Notes under the pieces: model-generated
Database searches by the model: none
What the model was told of the DNA's origin: nothing
What the model saw: the letters and a program-made list of their open reading frames with translations, nothing else
Made by a program: the position numbers and the translations under genes
Shown: piece after piece, positions 43,286-55,500 of the stretch
How positions within the stretch are numbered: position 1 is the stretch's first letter
Layout of the letters: every line of letters begins with the position of its first letter
NCBI RefSeq assembly: GCF_042453785.1
Contig: NC_091664.1
Location: forward strand, 735,001-799,000
Source: Malus domestica
Taxonomy: Eukaryota > Streptophyta > Magnoliopsida > Rosales > Rosaceae
DNA: 64,000 nt
Direction: 5' to 3'

Positions 43286-44127
43286 TTGGAGCAAGTTGAG
43301 GTAAGTTTAGAACCTAAAATTTGAGTTTTAGTCCAAGGATTATAGTAGGTCAAAAGTATATAATATCGTTTATTAAAAAAAAAACTAATTAACTTTTCAA
43401 AGAGAGAGATTCTAAACTGATGAGAAGTTTTAAGTCAAAGACCTCAATAAAAAATTAAAAATCAATAACGTTTTAGTTATAAAAAAAAATTAGTTAAAGA
43501 CCGAAACCTAATTTTCTCATAATAATTTCTTAGATCTAAATTAGAATTCGCATTACAAACAAAAACAGTAGGACCCGAAAAGATTTTCAGCAACTTGCAA
43601 CCCTAGTTTTCTTTCATTTAGCCCTGAGATTGAACGAGCGATGTTGAACGTGCTACATGTTTTGTTCCAATCTCATTCTTTCCCATCACAAGATCTTGCT
43701 AATTTTCTGGGTATTAAAAAGCACAATCTGTCTTTTCTAACAACAAAAAAACAAACTACTATGGCTAGCTAGCTACTACAAAGTAAGGCATCTCGCACTT
43801 GACACTGTGCTTCATGCATGCATGTTGATGATTACAGGTCTAGTTTCATCTCCCTAACTCATAATCCTTTTATAAGGAAATGATTTCCGCACATTCTTAT
43901 TTTCTGTTTCTGCACACGTTGGTGTATGAAAATTACTTCCGTTTTGACATTTGTAGATAACAATATATATGAACTTCAAACCATAGGAAAAGAGAACAAG
44001 AGATGAAATTTGGGTTAACCCATTTATCATATAGAGCCCAAGCTTGTTCACATTAATTAAGGAACCTTTTAGCTTACATTTGTTCATTATTCACATTAGA
44101 CGTACTATCTGATTACATTGTATATAT
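43286..44127. other. intergenic, nothing recognised
   Basis: AT-rich; a TGCATGCATGCATG run at about 43814-43826. No gene. Confidence 0.35.
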
Positions 44128-44136
44128 GTTGTTCTT

Positions 44137-44320
44137 TTTTTTTTTTTTTTTTTTTTGTTGAACAAACGATATTAACTACATTAAAGGGAGGGGTATGTGT
44201 TTAACCTCACACTGAGCTAGCAATAATGTGGTTCAAATTCGCCTTTGACGATAATCAAACCTAAGACCTCTCACTTACAAGTGAAAAGGAATAACACTAG
44301 ACCGTAGTACTAAGTGGCAC
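44137..44320 (-). mobile_element. full-length tRNA-derived SINE with 9-bp TSD
   Basis: Minus strand: 5' GTGCCACTTAGTACTACGG, A box GGTCTAGTGTTATTCC, about 30 bases on a B box TAGGTTTGATTATCG, then a body with ACCACATTATTGCTAGCTC, and a poly(A) tail of about 20 (T run to 44156). A perfect TSD GTTGTTCTT flanks it (44128-44136 and 44321-44329). At least six more fragments of the family occur in the window. Confidence 0.85.
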
Positions 44321-44520
44321 GTTGTTCTTATACCATGAAAAAAATTGTGATTTGCATTGATTTCATTAGTATAACAATGTACAGTATATATAGTTACATC
44401 ATGATTAGAAAACTATTTTTTATGCATCTTAGAAACTTAAGGATTAAGACTTCAAGAATTATATGCGCACTTGTGGGCTTTCCTATAACAAATTCAAACT
44501 ATAGTACGAGGGTTGGGTAA

Positions 44521-44744
44521 GAGTGAGGATTCCTCGCCGGATCCTCTTTATGGGAATCCGGAAATTCTCTAATCACATATGTTCATTTTATATCGTGGGG
44601 TCAGTTTTTGTCAGGTACTGTTTATATTTAATTTTACATAAAAAAATTTACAATGATTTATGACAACACTATATACGATAAACGGATGTGATTGGAAAAT
44701 CCTCAGGATCCTCACGAAGAAGATCCGGCAAGGATCCTCTTGGG
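44521..44744. mobile_element. MITE, GGATCC family, with ~9-10-bp TSD
   Basis: Left GAGTGAGGATTCCTCGCCGG, right in reverse CAAGAGGATCCTTGCCGGAT; inner similarity includes ATCACATATGTTCATTTTAT / ATCACATCCGTTTATCGTAT. It is flanked by GTTGGGTAA on both sides (44512-44520 and 44745-44753). The right flank reads on into a sequence with a SINE-like B box (TCTCGAGTTGAAC). Confidence 0.8.
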
Positions 44745-44753
44745 GTTGGGTAA

Positions 44754-45937
44754 TAGCTGGCTACAACATTGCATTTGAGGTCTCGAGTTGAACTTTCTTT
44801 TTCTTCAATATTCTTTATACACAACATGACTATTTTTCATAAGACTAAAAGCGCTTTTAATGAAAATATTTTCGAAACCGAAAATTAATTTCTTCAAAAA
44901 TGCTTTTAGATTTTATAAACACTTTCAAACAAATCCAAAAATATTATGATGCTCCACGATATGGGATAAGACAAAATTTTACCTGTTGAATCTTAATTTT
45001 GTGCAATTAAACAAAAAAAATTAACGATTAAAACACCAAGATTATCATATACTCATGAACACTTCAGAAAATTCCTTAAAACAAAATAAAATTTTCTTAA
45101 TTATTTTTTAACCAAATTTGACGCTCACCGCTCGAGATCATATCTAGGCAGGTTTTTTAGGTAGGAAAGTGGGAAGTTTGTAGCTACTGAAATTTTTAGG
45201 GACTTTCCAAATTGATGGACTGCCACCCACGCGCTCATTCAAACTGCGAGTGATGCAAGCGTCCAAGTATGGCAGATATGTAAACCACTCTCCATAATGA
45301 AAGTTAGCAACACTCGCTCTACAAACAGGAGACAAAACACCATTTCTCCATGGGGCAATGGTTAGGCGCGTCAGTTGCAGTTTCCTGTGGGGAAAGTGAG
45401 ACAGGAGAGCCTTATCGTAACAGAGTAGTCATTGGAATTATAAAATAAATTGAACTTTTCCACCTGGGCACTGACGCAGGAGGGTATCCAATGACAGGGG
45501 CATCTCTCGGCTTTTAGCTCTTTTCAATTCTTATCGCGATACGAGAATACTCTTACTCTCGTTTTTTTTATTATATTTATTTCACTTTTAGATAATGTTA
45601 TTTATAACCTCTTTTTAGATTTTATACATCCTCTATTAACTTTTACCATTGATCATTTTCAATTCTTTTGATTCGATGATTTAAAATTAAAAAGAGTTCT
45701 TAAAAGGTAAAAAGATATGCTTGAATAACATCACCCTTCTTTTTTCGAGTTAAGTCTATTAGTCATACAGACACACAAATAACAATCCTCGAAGTTAATG
45801 AGGAGTTCATGTTCCAAAGTGTTACAAATAAGTACCTTAATTAGCACGACTGTGGCTCTACGTAAAATGAGAGGATTCTTCAAAAATGACGTTGAAACCA
45901 CTCATCATGCCAGTAATTTTAAACCAAATTTCATGTG
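44754..45937. other. intergenic; one unclear RNA-like stretch
   Basis: AT-rich apart from 45345-45515, a GC-richer stretch with short similarities to spliceosomal snRNA (TGGGGCAATG...GGCGCGTC; TCTCGGCTTTTAGCT). They are too short and in the wrong order to call. No gene otherwise. Confidence 0.3.
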
Positions 45938-46136
45938 GGAATTGGATTCTTTCCGAGGCAATGTCTCGGGATCCTACTGACCGGACAATATGGGCTGTTG
46001 GATTTTGATCTAACGGCTACAAATATGGGGTCCTTCTAAAAGTTATAATAATTATAGCTGTTGGATCAAAATCCAACAGTCCATGTTGTCCGATCAGTAG
46101 GATCCCGAGGCATTGCCTCGAAGAGGATCCAATTCC
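45938..46136. mobile_element. MITE with very long TIRs (~80 of 199 bp)
   Basis: Left GGAATTGGATTCTTTCCGAG, right in reverse GGAATTGGATCCTCTTCGAG; both continue with CTCGGGATCCTACTGA and GTTGGATTTTGATC. About 90% alike over 80 bases, so the whole element can fold back. No convincing TSD (TTTCATGTG / TTTCTATAG). Confidence 0.75.
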
Positions 46137-46254
46137 TTTCTATAGCCTTGATTATATGAAAAATTATCATGAAACATGAACACAATTTACTTTTCGATTT
46201 TTATATTCTATTTTGATTATTTGATTCGATAATATGCAATGTTCTAAAGATTCA

Positions 46255-46700
46255 TGCCTAAGGCCACTTAGGCATTTGGCATTTGATTTTTAGAAGGTAG
46301 ATTCGACAGTGATTTTGTAAAAAGATCAACGAGGTTGTCTTTGGGATTTGCTATGCTTGAATTCGATCTTGTGATGCTCTAGCTGCTAATGCAAGAAGAA
46401 AAACTTCAGCACAAAGTGCTTGATGTTGTCTCTTTAATGTATCATTTATTAATCTGATCGCCACATGCTGGGTTGTCTTCCTAGATCATTGTTGGGATAT
46501 CAACGATGGGTGAAATATTGCATGTACTTCGAAGATGCTAAATAATGCATCTCAACTAAAAGCATTCACGTGTGGCTTCATGTAGGGCTAGAGTTTCAAC
46601 ATGATTCAAAGATGTTGAAACTAAGGTATGCTTGGTTGACGTCTAAGATGTTACAGTACTCCCAATAGTAAGGACATAATCTATTTGAGAATATGCCTTG
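46255..46700 (-). pseudogene. Ty1/copia RNase H remnant
   Basis: On the minus strand the phrase NPKDNLVDLFTKSLSNLPS (about 46360-46290) is the hallmark C-terminal end of the copia RNase H region (D-N-x-A-D-L-F-T-K-S-L). The sequence upstream contains stops and shifts. A decayed fragment without LTRs in sight. Confidence 0.55.
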
Positions 46701-47296
46701 TATGCCGGAGAATGGAGTGCCATTGGAGGTGGTGTCTGGTGACAACGGGGCCTAGCACATAGCTTAATGTCGTTGTTCTTAACCTCGAACTCGGTCAATC
46801 GGTAAAAGAGGAGTCCCCGTCCACTTCAACGTAGGAGAGCCTCAACACCGGTGAGTTCGAGGTTGTCGTGGTTTGCATCTAAGGTTGCAAACATCATACT
46901 CGAGGTCGGTATTGTCGCAGTGGACGTCGATGAATGGAAAAGCACAGAAAAGTCATCAATTCTAGATGGATGTTCAATCCGGGTTGGACTTGGTCGTCGG
47001 AGATGCCCACCGTCGTAGGAGGTGAGTCAAATTTTTCTGGAATCCTTTTTTCAAGATGGCGATAAGATATGTGAGGCAGACAACATTGAAATGATGTATC
47101 GCAAACCTAGGAAAGAAGATGACATTGAAAATATGTCTTTTCTAGCAAGGCTAGGGTTTGGATATGATGACTCAGTTTGGCTCAAAGCCGGCACGACTTC
47201 AGGTCGTGGCTTCTGCGCAAGTTAGAGTTTTGAAATACCCTTTTCTTTTTTGTTTCTCACGCACACATAACAACAAGCAATTTACATTCCATGTGG
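46701..47296. other. intergenic, one unrecognised frame
   Basis: A 67-codon plus frame at 47022-47225 (KPRKEDDIENMSFLARLGFG) has no recognised domain. The G-rich stretch at 46730-47000 may belong to the copia remnant. Confidence 0.3.
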
Positions 47297-48223
47297 GGGC
47301 GTTTGTTTCACCTCCTTAGGAAGGATTGGACTGGACTGAACTACAGTCCCATGTTTGATAGGTGCTGGGACTAAGTTAAATGAGACTAAAGGGGACTCGT
47401 GTGTAATAGAGGCATCCTTAAAGGTTCTTAGTGAAGTCATCCCCAAACCATGGAACTTGCTAAGACCGGCTTCTTCCTCCTCCATGCGAGCCCCTCTATG
47501 AGTTATGGGCTTCTTCCTCTACTCCTATGTTTTCACAAACGCCGAGAGCCACCATCATTCCCCCATTGCCAATTCCCCCTTCCCCTCCTCCTCTATCCTC
47601 GCTTTCTTCTCTTTCTGCTCCTCCGAGATCCGAGCTCGGCTCGAACTCAACCACGACGGCAACAGTTGCTCCATCATGCTGGTACTGTAGTTCTGTTATG
47701 GCGGAGACGACTCAGTAGTAGTCGGCTTCTCATGCGCATAAGATATTCTAAGCATGCTCGAGAATTGCTGTAGGCCGGTTCCGCCGCTCCACAAACTTGC
47801 AGCTCCGATTGAATCCATAGACTTGGAAAGCTCTCTCCAGTTGGAATCTTGCACCGAACAAAAACCAGAAAAACCAAGCTTGATTCTTCGTTTTGCAGAA
47901 TTTTGTTTGGCAATTAATCAGAAAAAAAGAGGAAAGGGAATGAGAGTATGGGACGGAGAGAACGAGGAATAAAAGGATAGAGGCTTCCAAAGAGAGGGAG
48001 AGTATTATTAGAAAGAAAAAAAATATAGAATTAATTAATATAATATTATTAGATATGAATTAAAAAAATATAAAATATTGTAGTTTGTTATTATCCTTCT
48101 TTTTAGTCCGACACTACATCAAACGCTTCACTAAGTCAGTCTAGCTTAGTCTAGTCTAAGTCAGTCCAGCTTAGTCCCTGAAGCTAATCCAGTCCAAGAT
48201 AGTCCGGTGCAACAAACACACCC
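47297..48223. mobile_element. Tourist/Harbinger-like non-autonomous element, copy 2
   Basis: Ends GGGCGTTTGTTTCACC (left) and in reverse GGGTGTGTTTGTTGCACC (right), with right subterminal AGTCCAGCTTAGTC repeats as in copies 1 and 3. The inner 47460-47930 is gene-like in composition (C/T-rich, overlapping short frames on both strands) but unrecognised. TSD not preserved. Confidence 0.6.
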
Positions 48224-48968
48224 TGAAGGTTCTAAAAAGCGCTATGTGATAGTCGAGCATAGAGAGCAAAGACCTATCGCTTAAGCGTTTAGGCGGGGGC
48301 CAAGGTTTTTTATTAATTTTAATTTTTTTAATAATATATAAATAAATGTCTACTTATACTTAAAAATACATAATTATACTGGAATAGATAAATTACAAAA
48401 TAGAATGACATATAAATTATACAGTACTAGAACATATTCAAAACATGAGAAACAAATATATAATGACTGTTCATCCAAGAATCCAACAAATCTCTTACTA
48501 TTTATTAAAAAAATAAAATGCAAAATGGAAGTAATCTATTATGTCTAAGTGAGAATCACGACCTAGGCAGGCTAGGCGCCCTTCCTTATTTTTTAAACGC
48601 TTAGGAATTAATTGTGGTAGTGGTCAGTCGCCTAGTGCTTCCTAACCAACTTCTAGGAGAAACATAATTGATTGTGTTGATCTTGGTAGCTATGCCACCC
48701 ACGACATTTAAAGAACAAGCATTCAGGCGAGATAAGGGCAATGCCCTCACTCCGCAAAGAAACTCCAATCCTAAGACCACAAATCATCGAGTTAAGTGCT
48801 AGGTGGAGACTTTTAGAACACTAGGTTATACATTAATTTATTGGGGCTAAAAAGGGCTATGTAAAAATGATCTTTGCACTTCATGATCCGTATATCACGT
48901 AAAAATGCAAAGAGTTTTAAGCCAATAATAATATCAAAATAATTCAAAAAGACAACGCTAATGCTACA
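48224..48968. other. intergenic, nothing recognised
   Basis: AT-rich; AGGCAGGCTAGGCGCC near 48567 and related AGGCGGGGGCC pieces may be an eroded element. No gene. Confidence 0.3.
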
Positions 48969-49107
48969 TTTTTTTTAACAAACGATATTATATACACTAA
49001 GGGGAGGGGGTGGGGTTAGCCTCACAATGGACTAGCAATAATGTGGTTCAAATTCGATTTTGACGAGAATCAAACCTAAGACCTCTCACTTACAAGTGAA
49101 GAGGAAT
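48969..49107 (-). mobile_element. tRNA-derived SINE, 5'-truncated copy
   Basis: Minus strand: CTTCACTTGTAAGTGAGAGG, TTAGGTTTGATTCTCG (B box), AACCACATTATTGCTAGTCC, ending in a poly(A) tail (T run 48969-48976). Same family as 44137-44320 but lacks the A box. A tail-only fragment of the family lies at about 49718-49800. Confidence 0.65.
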
Positions 49108-50160
49108 GAAAAATCACTTATGCCGAATATGTCTTCATACTCAACTTTTCTTTTCTAATTTTATCCCTAAAAAGAAATATACAAATTTGAGTCTAAATTT
49201 CATATTTGCTTTCCTATCTTTACCAAACATGGTAATAGGAAAATGTATCTCTCATCCAATAGAAAATGACATAGAATGTATTTCACATGAATTCCTTTTT
49301 TCATGCCAAACGCACCTTAATTGGGAAAATAAAGGAAAAAGAGTAACTAGCCTCCTTAGTTGATTTAATTTTTTAGTTTCAAGTATTTGATTACATATTT
49401 CAACGAGAAACTTGTATTTTTCTGAGTACATATGTAAGTAATACAAGAAAAATGAAGAAATAAAATGATTTTCATACTCATACGTTAGTAAATGTGGAGA
49501 ACTTAAAATTGATATAACTTATATTTCTATTCTTTGTAAGTAAATATGCCTATTATTTTGGCCGGAAACAAAAACTTGCTCGTCAAATAAACAAAGTTTC
49601 TCATTCCAATAAAAGGGAAAAAGGTTATTTATCCAAATTGTATTGCTTTCCTAGTTTAGAAAAAATAATAATAAAAAAACCGAATCTATAAACTACTCCA
49701 AATGTTTTTTATTTTTATTTTTAACAAACGATATTATATAAGAGGAGGTAAGCCTAACTTCACAATAGATTCACACTATTTTCTAATTTTTAATACATAT
49801 TCACTGTATTTCAAATTAAAACCGTGACCCCTGTACTAAGAAGAAAAACGACTACTTTTGTGAAAAAAGTAAGGGTAATTTTATTATTTTATTTTTATTT
49901 AATGAAAATTTTTTACGGACAAAAATAATTGATGATGAATAAATTTAAGAACCATTTTTATTGATTTTAAATCTCACGGATCTAAATAAGGAGTTATATG
50001 GTAAAAAGCCAAAGAAAAATGAAAGCAAAGAAGAATAAGAGATTTTGGAGAGAGAAAATGAAATTGAAAAGGATGGAGAGGAGTAGGGTGGGTCTGAATT
50101 CTCCCAACTCCAACCCTGCCCTTTCTTTCCCTTTCCTTCTTCAACTCTACTAGTCCCCCC

Positions 50161-50207
<47 letters not shown>

Positions 50208-50384
50208 CTGCCACTTACTGCAAATTACAAATACCCTCCCACTCACCCTTGCTTTGCCTTCCTTTCCAATTTTCCCATTTTCCCCATTTTTCCCAGTTTT
50301 CCGTTCTCTCTCTCTGTCTCTCTCTCTCACATTCAATGAGTTGAACAAACAATTTCACCAGAGAAGAAAAAAGAATAGCAGGAA
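49108..50384 (+). promoter_or_regulatory. KRP upstream region with C and CT tracts
   Basis: AT-rich to 49990, then a C run with a long (CT)n tract (50155-50203) and a second CT-rich run (50304-50330) ending 55 bases before the ATG. These are likely promoter/leader pyrimidine tracts. The minus-strand frames over them are repeats, not genes. Confidence 0.5.
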
Positions 50385-52552
50385 ATGGGCAAGTACATGA
50401 GGAAGTCCAAGCCCACAGGGGAAGTAGCAATCATGGAAGTCTCACACTCCCAACCCTCTCTTGGGGTTCGCACCCGAGCCAAAACCCTAGCTCTCCAGAG
50501 GTCGTCGGCTCAACCTGTCACCTCCGCCTCCTATCTTCAGCTCCGTAGCCGCCGACTCGAGAAGCCCCCGATTCTTATGACCAAGCGGCTCGAGCCCAGA
50601 AGGCAGAAACCCAAGACTGGTCCTAATTCCAGGGCAAGTTCGAGGCTTGGGGTCGAGTCTCGGTGCCAAAAGGCTGAGGCATCTGAGGAAACGGCGGCGA
50701 AAGAGGAAGAGGACCGAGGACAGAATGAGCAGGGTAACACCAACGACAACGAAAATGGTGATTTGGGTGTCGAAGAAGCTTCGTTTGGAGAGAATGTGCT
50801 CGAGTTCGAAGGTAGAGAGAGGTGGGTTTTCTCGGTTTTCTTATTGTAGTTTTAATTTTCTGCGAAACCTCATCGTTCTCTTTTTCTTTTTTCTTTTTTT
50901 TTGGGGGGGGGGGTTTGTTTTTCAAGAACAAAAAAACTTAGAATCTGTTTGGTTTCTGAGAAATTGAAAGAAAATTGAATGGAGGATTTGGGGGTTTTCA
51001 ATGTTTTGGTTAGGGGAAAGTGGATAATTTTTAGTGAATTGAAAATTTGTGCAACCAATTGCTGCTGTTTAGTTTCTACCGGACCTCTTAGTTTTAGGGT
51101 TTTCTCTCTAATTTTTAGGGCTCCGAATGAGAGATAGATTTAATACTTAGGGTTTCAAAATGTTTTCATTTGGGGAAATGATATTTTACTGTATTGAAGA
51201 TTAATTGCAAGTTTCATAGCCAGAGCATTTCTGCTTACTTTTATTTCTTGATTTTCTCTTTCTTTTGAATTAAAATCCTCTATTACCAAAAAAAAAGAAG
51301 CTGATTTTGTGATCGTTATAAGGAAAAAAAAGAGCATTTTGTTCTAAATTCTTCTTAAAATCTCTGTATTCTGTTTGGATGCTAAGAAAATGAATTTGTC
51401 TACCGGATAAATTGTAAGAAAGAGAAAGAAATGGACAACTATAAATTCTGATCTATTCGGATTAAGAACCTGCAAAGGCAATCTTTCAAAAAACTGAGAT
51501 TAATAGAACTACTTGTTTAGCATCAGGTCATTGTTCTATCTGACAAAACCAAAACTAATTTTTAGAAATTTAGAATTTTTTAAAAATATATATTTGAAAC
51601 ACTCTTGGTATTATTTTCTCAGAAAAGTGCAACTCTAAATTTTCTTGAAGCATTTTGAGTGAAAAATTTCTCACCAGATATGTAGTAGTATAGTGATTTG
51701 TCAATTAAATGTACTAGGATAGTGATATGTAGTAGCATGTCTTCATTAAATGATTTGTCGATTGAAGCATTTTGAGTGAAAAATTTCTCACCAGATACGT
51801 AGTAGCATAGTGTCTTAAGTAATTACTGTTTCTGATTGAGTCAGAAACTAAAAGAAAGGACACTAATGTTACTTCATGGTCGATTCTTTTTGTCAATGAT
51901 ATTTGAGATTCAAAACTTGTACATTTAGACAGCAAACAACAGAAAGGATAATAATGTTACTTCGCGGTGTGTTATTTTTGTTAATAATATCATTGCATTA
52001 TCCTTACCTATAAGTTAACAACATTTGAGATGCAAAACTTGTATTTCTTTTACAAACAAATTACTGCGTCGTCATCTAAGCTTAACTTGGGGTTACATTT
52101 TCCTCCTTGTTATATCTAATGGGTTTGATCTTCTTTATGACAGAACCACAAGGGAGTCCACGCCGTGTAGCTTGATACGGGATCCAGACATCATCAGAAC
52201 CCCTGGTTCTACTACCAGGCCCACTAGTTCAGCTGAAGCTAATCGGAGAATACAGAACTCGTCGCAGAGGCACATACCCACAGCACATGATATGAATGAG
52301 TTCTTTGCTGGTGCTGAAGAAGAGATGCAAAAGAAATTCATTGAGAAGTACGTTATTCATTACTCTTTTAACTAGTTTCAAGTTTAGGCTAGACTTTTTA
52401 TCACTCCTCATATATGCTAAATACAAACTTGATTTATATTCTCACAAATGATATCATATGTCTGCTGTGGGTTTATATGCAGATACAACTATGACCCTGT
52501 GAATGACAAGCCGCTCCCCGGGCGTTATGAATGGGAAAAGGTGGATCCTTAG
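50385..52552 (+). CDS. KRP: cyclin-dependent kinase inhibitor, KRP/ICK family (3 exons)
   Basis: Exons: 50385-50821, 52144-52347, 52483-52552; total 711 nt (236 residues). The start MGKYMRKSK and the block [12 protein letters not shown] (27-38) with [13 protein letters not shown] (50-62) are the conserved N-terminal motifs of the KRP3/4-like group. [13 protein letters not shown] (149-161) and [20 protein letters not shown] follow. The C-terminal CDI domain ends [20 protein letters not shown] and WEKVDP, the cyclin/CDK-binding segment. KRP proteins bind CDKA-cyclin D complexes and restrain the cell cycle in the nucleus. The middle is acidic and Glu/Asn-rich. Intron 1 is 1.3 kb. Which of the several KRP paralogues it is cannot be settled from sequence alone. 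Confidence 0.92.
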
Positions 52553-55500
52553 AAGACAGTAGCATATCCGTCAGGACTTCCTTTCCGGCGCATTCTTGGT
52601 TGATCTCGGGCTAACTAGCAGGGTTTAGGTTTTTAGTAGTTGCGGTGATGGTTGCTATTTCTATTTTCCATCACCCTTCTTTTACTTGTAAAGAAGTAGG
52701 AGTGGCAAAGATGTGTAGACTAATGATCTGTAACATAACAGGTTCTGTGAGTACACAACAAATACAAATCAAAGAGTCCCGTGTCTAACAGATCATCTCA
52801 GAGAGAGGAAGGGAAAGAGGGTTTGAGATGCAGGGCTAGGGTTAGGGTTAGGGTTAAGTCAATTAGGTCAGTCGGTCTATGTGGTACAGAAAGTTCAATG
52901 TCTATACTTCTACTGATGCAAACTTTAGGAAACTGTTGGAATAAACATGGCCCTTTTCCCCTCTTCCCATCTGCTATTCTATTAACTTCTGCAGTATTCA
53001 AATTTGTCCTTTATATTGCTATGTGAGACAATAACTTCAGATGATCAGGTGATGGTGCCCTTTCACTGTCTTCTCGGAGCTACATTATTTAGCACCAATA
53101 TTGTTTAAATTGTTTATTTTTTCAATTTGTAATTATTTTTCATCTTTTTAACTTTTTTATGAGGACGTTATCTTAGCGTAACAGAAAGGTTGCTCATTTG
53201 TAACCGAAATGTCAGTTGTGAAAACAAACTCATTACAAAGCTAGGAAGGCTGCATGTGATAGACATCTCATGTCGCTCGCAAAGTGGGGACTCTTATTGA
53301 CTTGGAGTTGTACTTTTTTATTTTATCTGCTAGTGAGAAAGGATAAGTTTTGATGGTAACCGAGCTAATGGTAGGGTAGGTTTTCATGCTTTATGATGGA
53401 GATGTCTACTTTTTTAAAATTGAAAGAATCTTTTCTTCTCCATTTTCATATCATGGTAATATTCAAGCTAAATTTAACGCGAGTTACCGCTGTATGAAAT
53501 TGTTGGACTTCTGTATGCCAACCAGAGTTTAAGTAAATGGAAGAGTGATCAATAGATGGCTACATCATTGTACTATGAGATGTGAAGACTAAGGGTGAGC
53601 TTGTTTTTTGGACTGATGAAAATGTTTTCTTATAATTAAAATCGATTCTGACTACGTTTGATTGAAAAATTTTAAAAATGTTCTTGGGTTGTTCTTCTAA
53701 AAGACAAGTCAGGTAGAAAAAATGTTTCATGATAATTTGCATAAACACTTATGAACAAAAGTACCTCCTACAGAAGCATCTTGAAAAAAGTTCTAAGTAA
53801 AAGGTGTGTTAGGCATTTTTTCTTATATAAAGACAACTAAAAAAAAAAAAAAACAGACAAAAAACCGCTTTAGATCTCACTTAAGCTTGTATATTCAATT
53901 CAAACAGTATTTTAAAAGACCCTAAAAAGTATGGATGTATTCAATGAAAATTTAAAGGAGTATAAAAATTCAGTTGTGTTTAACTAAGATCTAGTGGAGT
54001 CTCTAAAATAGGTGCATTGATAAAGTAATTGATTTGAGATGATTATAAAACGTGATGGGGTCAAGTGGATTTTGAGGGATTAATAGTGTATTTTAGATTG
54101 TAATAACAAATTCAACATCTACCTTATAAGTTTGATGGACTTTTTTTAAATACCCTCTCTCTCTTTCCATTATATAATACACACTTTCTCTGCTATCATC
54201 ATCTTGTCATGACTATCACCACCATCTTTTACCACGATGTTGTCACCACCACTTTGTTATAAGTCATGACCATTACCACGGGCGCAGCCACCCACATGAT
54301 TAAGATGGGTTGCAGTCTGAGTGTAGAGCTATCTACACATCTATTTTCATTTCTCATGCATTCCTCTCAATTTTCGACTTTCGAATTGAATGAACTGATG
54401 AAAATCAATGGCAAAAAAATCAATAAGGGTGTGTGAATAACACTATCCTTTTTTAAACTCATGCTTTAATGGCTTATGTTAATGCATGTAACCTATATAG
54501 CCCACTCATCTTCATTATATGTTATTATTTCATGTATATCTAGTAGAAGATATGTAATAAATAATAATTTTTATGCTGATAATAATAAATTCTTTCTATC
54601 TCCCCTCCCCCTCTATCATATTTGTTAAAGAAAAAGACCATTTATCTTATGCGGTTTAGCCTCTGTACTTCTTACCCAAGAAAAAAAAAAGAATTTTCTT
54701 TTAGTTCACAATTAAATCTCTATCTCCCCAATTCCTTACTTTTTGTTCCGATTTTCCAATGAAAGGAACCTTTGGTACGTTCTTAATCTTTTTATTTCCT
54801 ATTCTTGATTTATTTAGTAAGTTAATTATTTATATGGTCCTTGAAGTTGTCGGTTAGGGTTATGATTTTGAGAATTGTTTATATTCTATTGTTGTTCTTT
54901 TATATTTATTATTATATAATTTTATATAAGACAAAAATAAACATATGATTTTATGGTACTAATTTCAACGAACCCACCCAAGAAAAAAATCCTGACTTCG
55001 CCCTTGTCCATTACCACATTGCCACGACTACCACCACCGTCACTTCCAGCACGATAGTCGCCCCAACCACCTTCACCACCATTATAATCACAACCATTGC
55101 CACGACACACCTCGACTGCCACCACCATAACCTTCCATGACCACCTTGTAATTAACGCCATCACCACTCCTATCGTCATCGCCACCATAACGACACCATA
55201 TTTCCATGCCCACACCAACTTCCACTAGCACCCACCGCCACCGCCTTATCACGACCACTACTGTCATGACCACTACCATTACCTGCTCCTAACCATCACC
55301 TTACCATGGTCGTAGTGACCATTTCAAATATGAAAATTCGAAACTACCAAAAATGCTCATTAATAAGTGGACCACTAAAAAGTTCATGAGAATCCATTAA
55401 ATTCACGATAATATTCTCACTACTATTGAAGTTCATGTAGAATTCAGTCAAAGTCGACATGAAGTCTATGAAAGTCAAATTAAACTTCCTCAAAATTCAT

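Noticed and set aside
45345..45515. Possible snRNA gene (U4/U2-like pieces)
   Set aside because: Only short matches (TGGGGCAATG, GGCGCGTC, TCTCGGCTTTTAGCT) in the wrong order and on mixed snRNAs; no USE/TATA promoter seen.
47450..47990. Overlapping frames on both strands
   Set aside because: Inside the Harbinger-like copy 2, composition-driven; no recognised domain and no conservation with the other copies.
50155..50203. Assembly error at the C/CT tract
   Set aside because: Such tracts are common in plant leaders; cannot be shown wrong from sequence alone, though its length may be inexact.
52838..52857. Interstitial telomere repeat
   Set aside because: Only three TTAGGG units, not the plant TTTAGGG, within ordinary sequence.
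54190..55310. Minus-strand Gly/Val-rich frames in CCA-rich DNA
   Set aside because: Low-complexity triplet repeats; no start context or signal peptide as in the gene at 2832.
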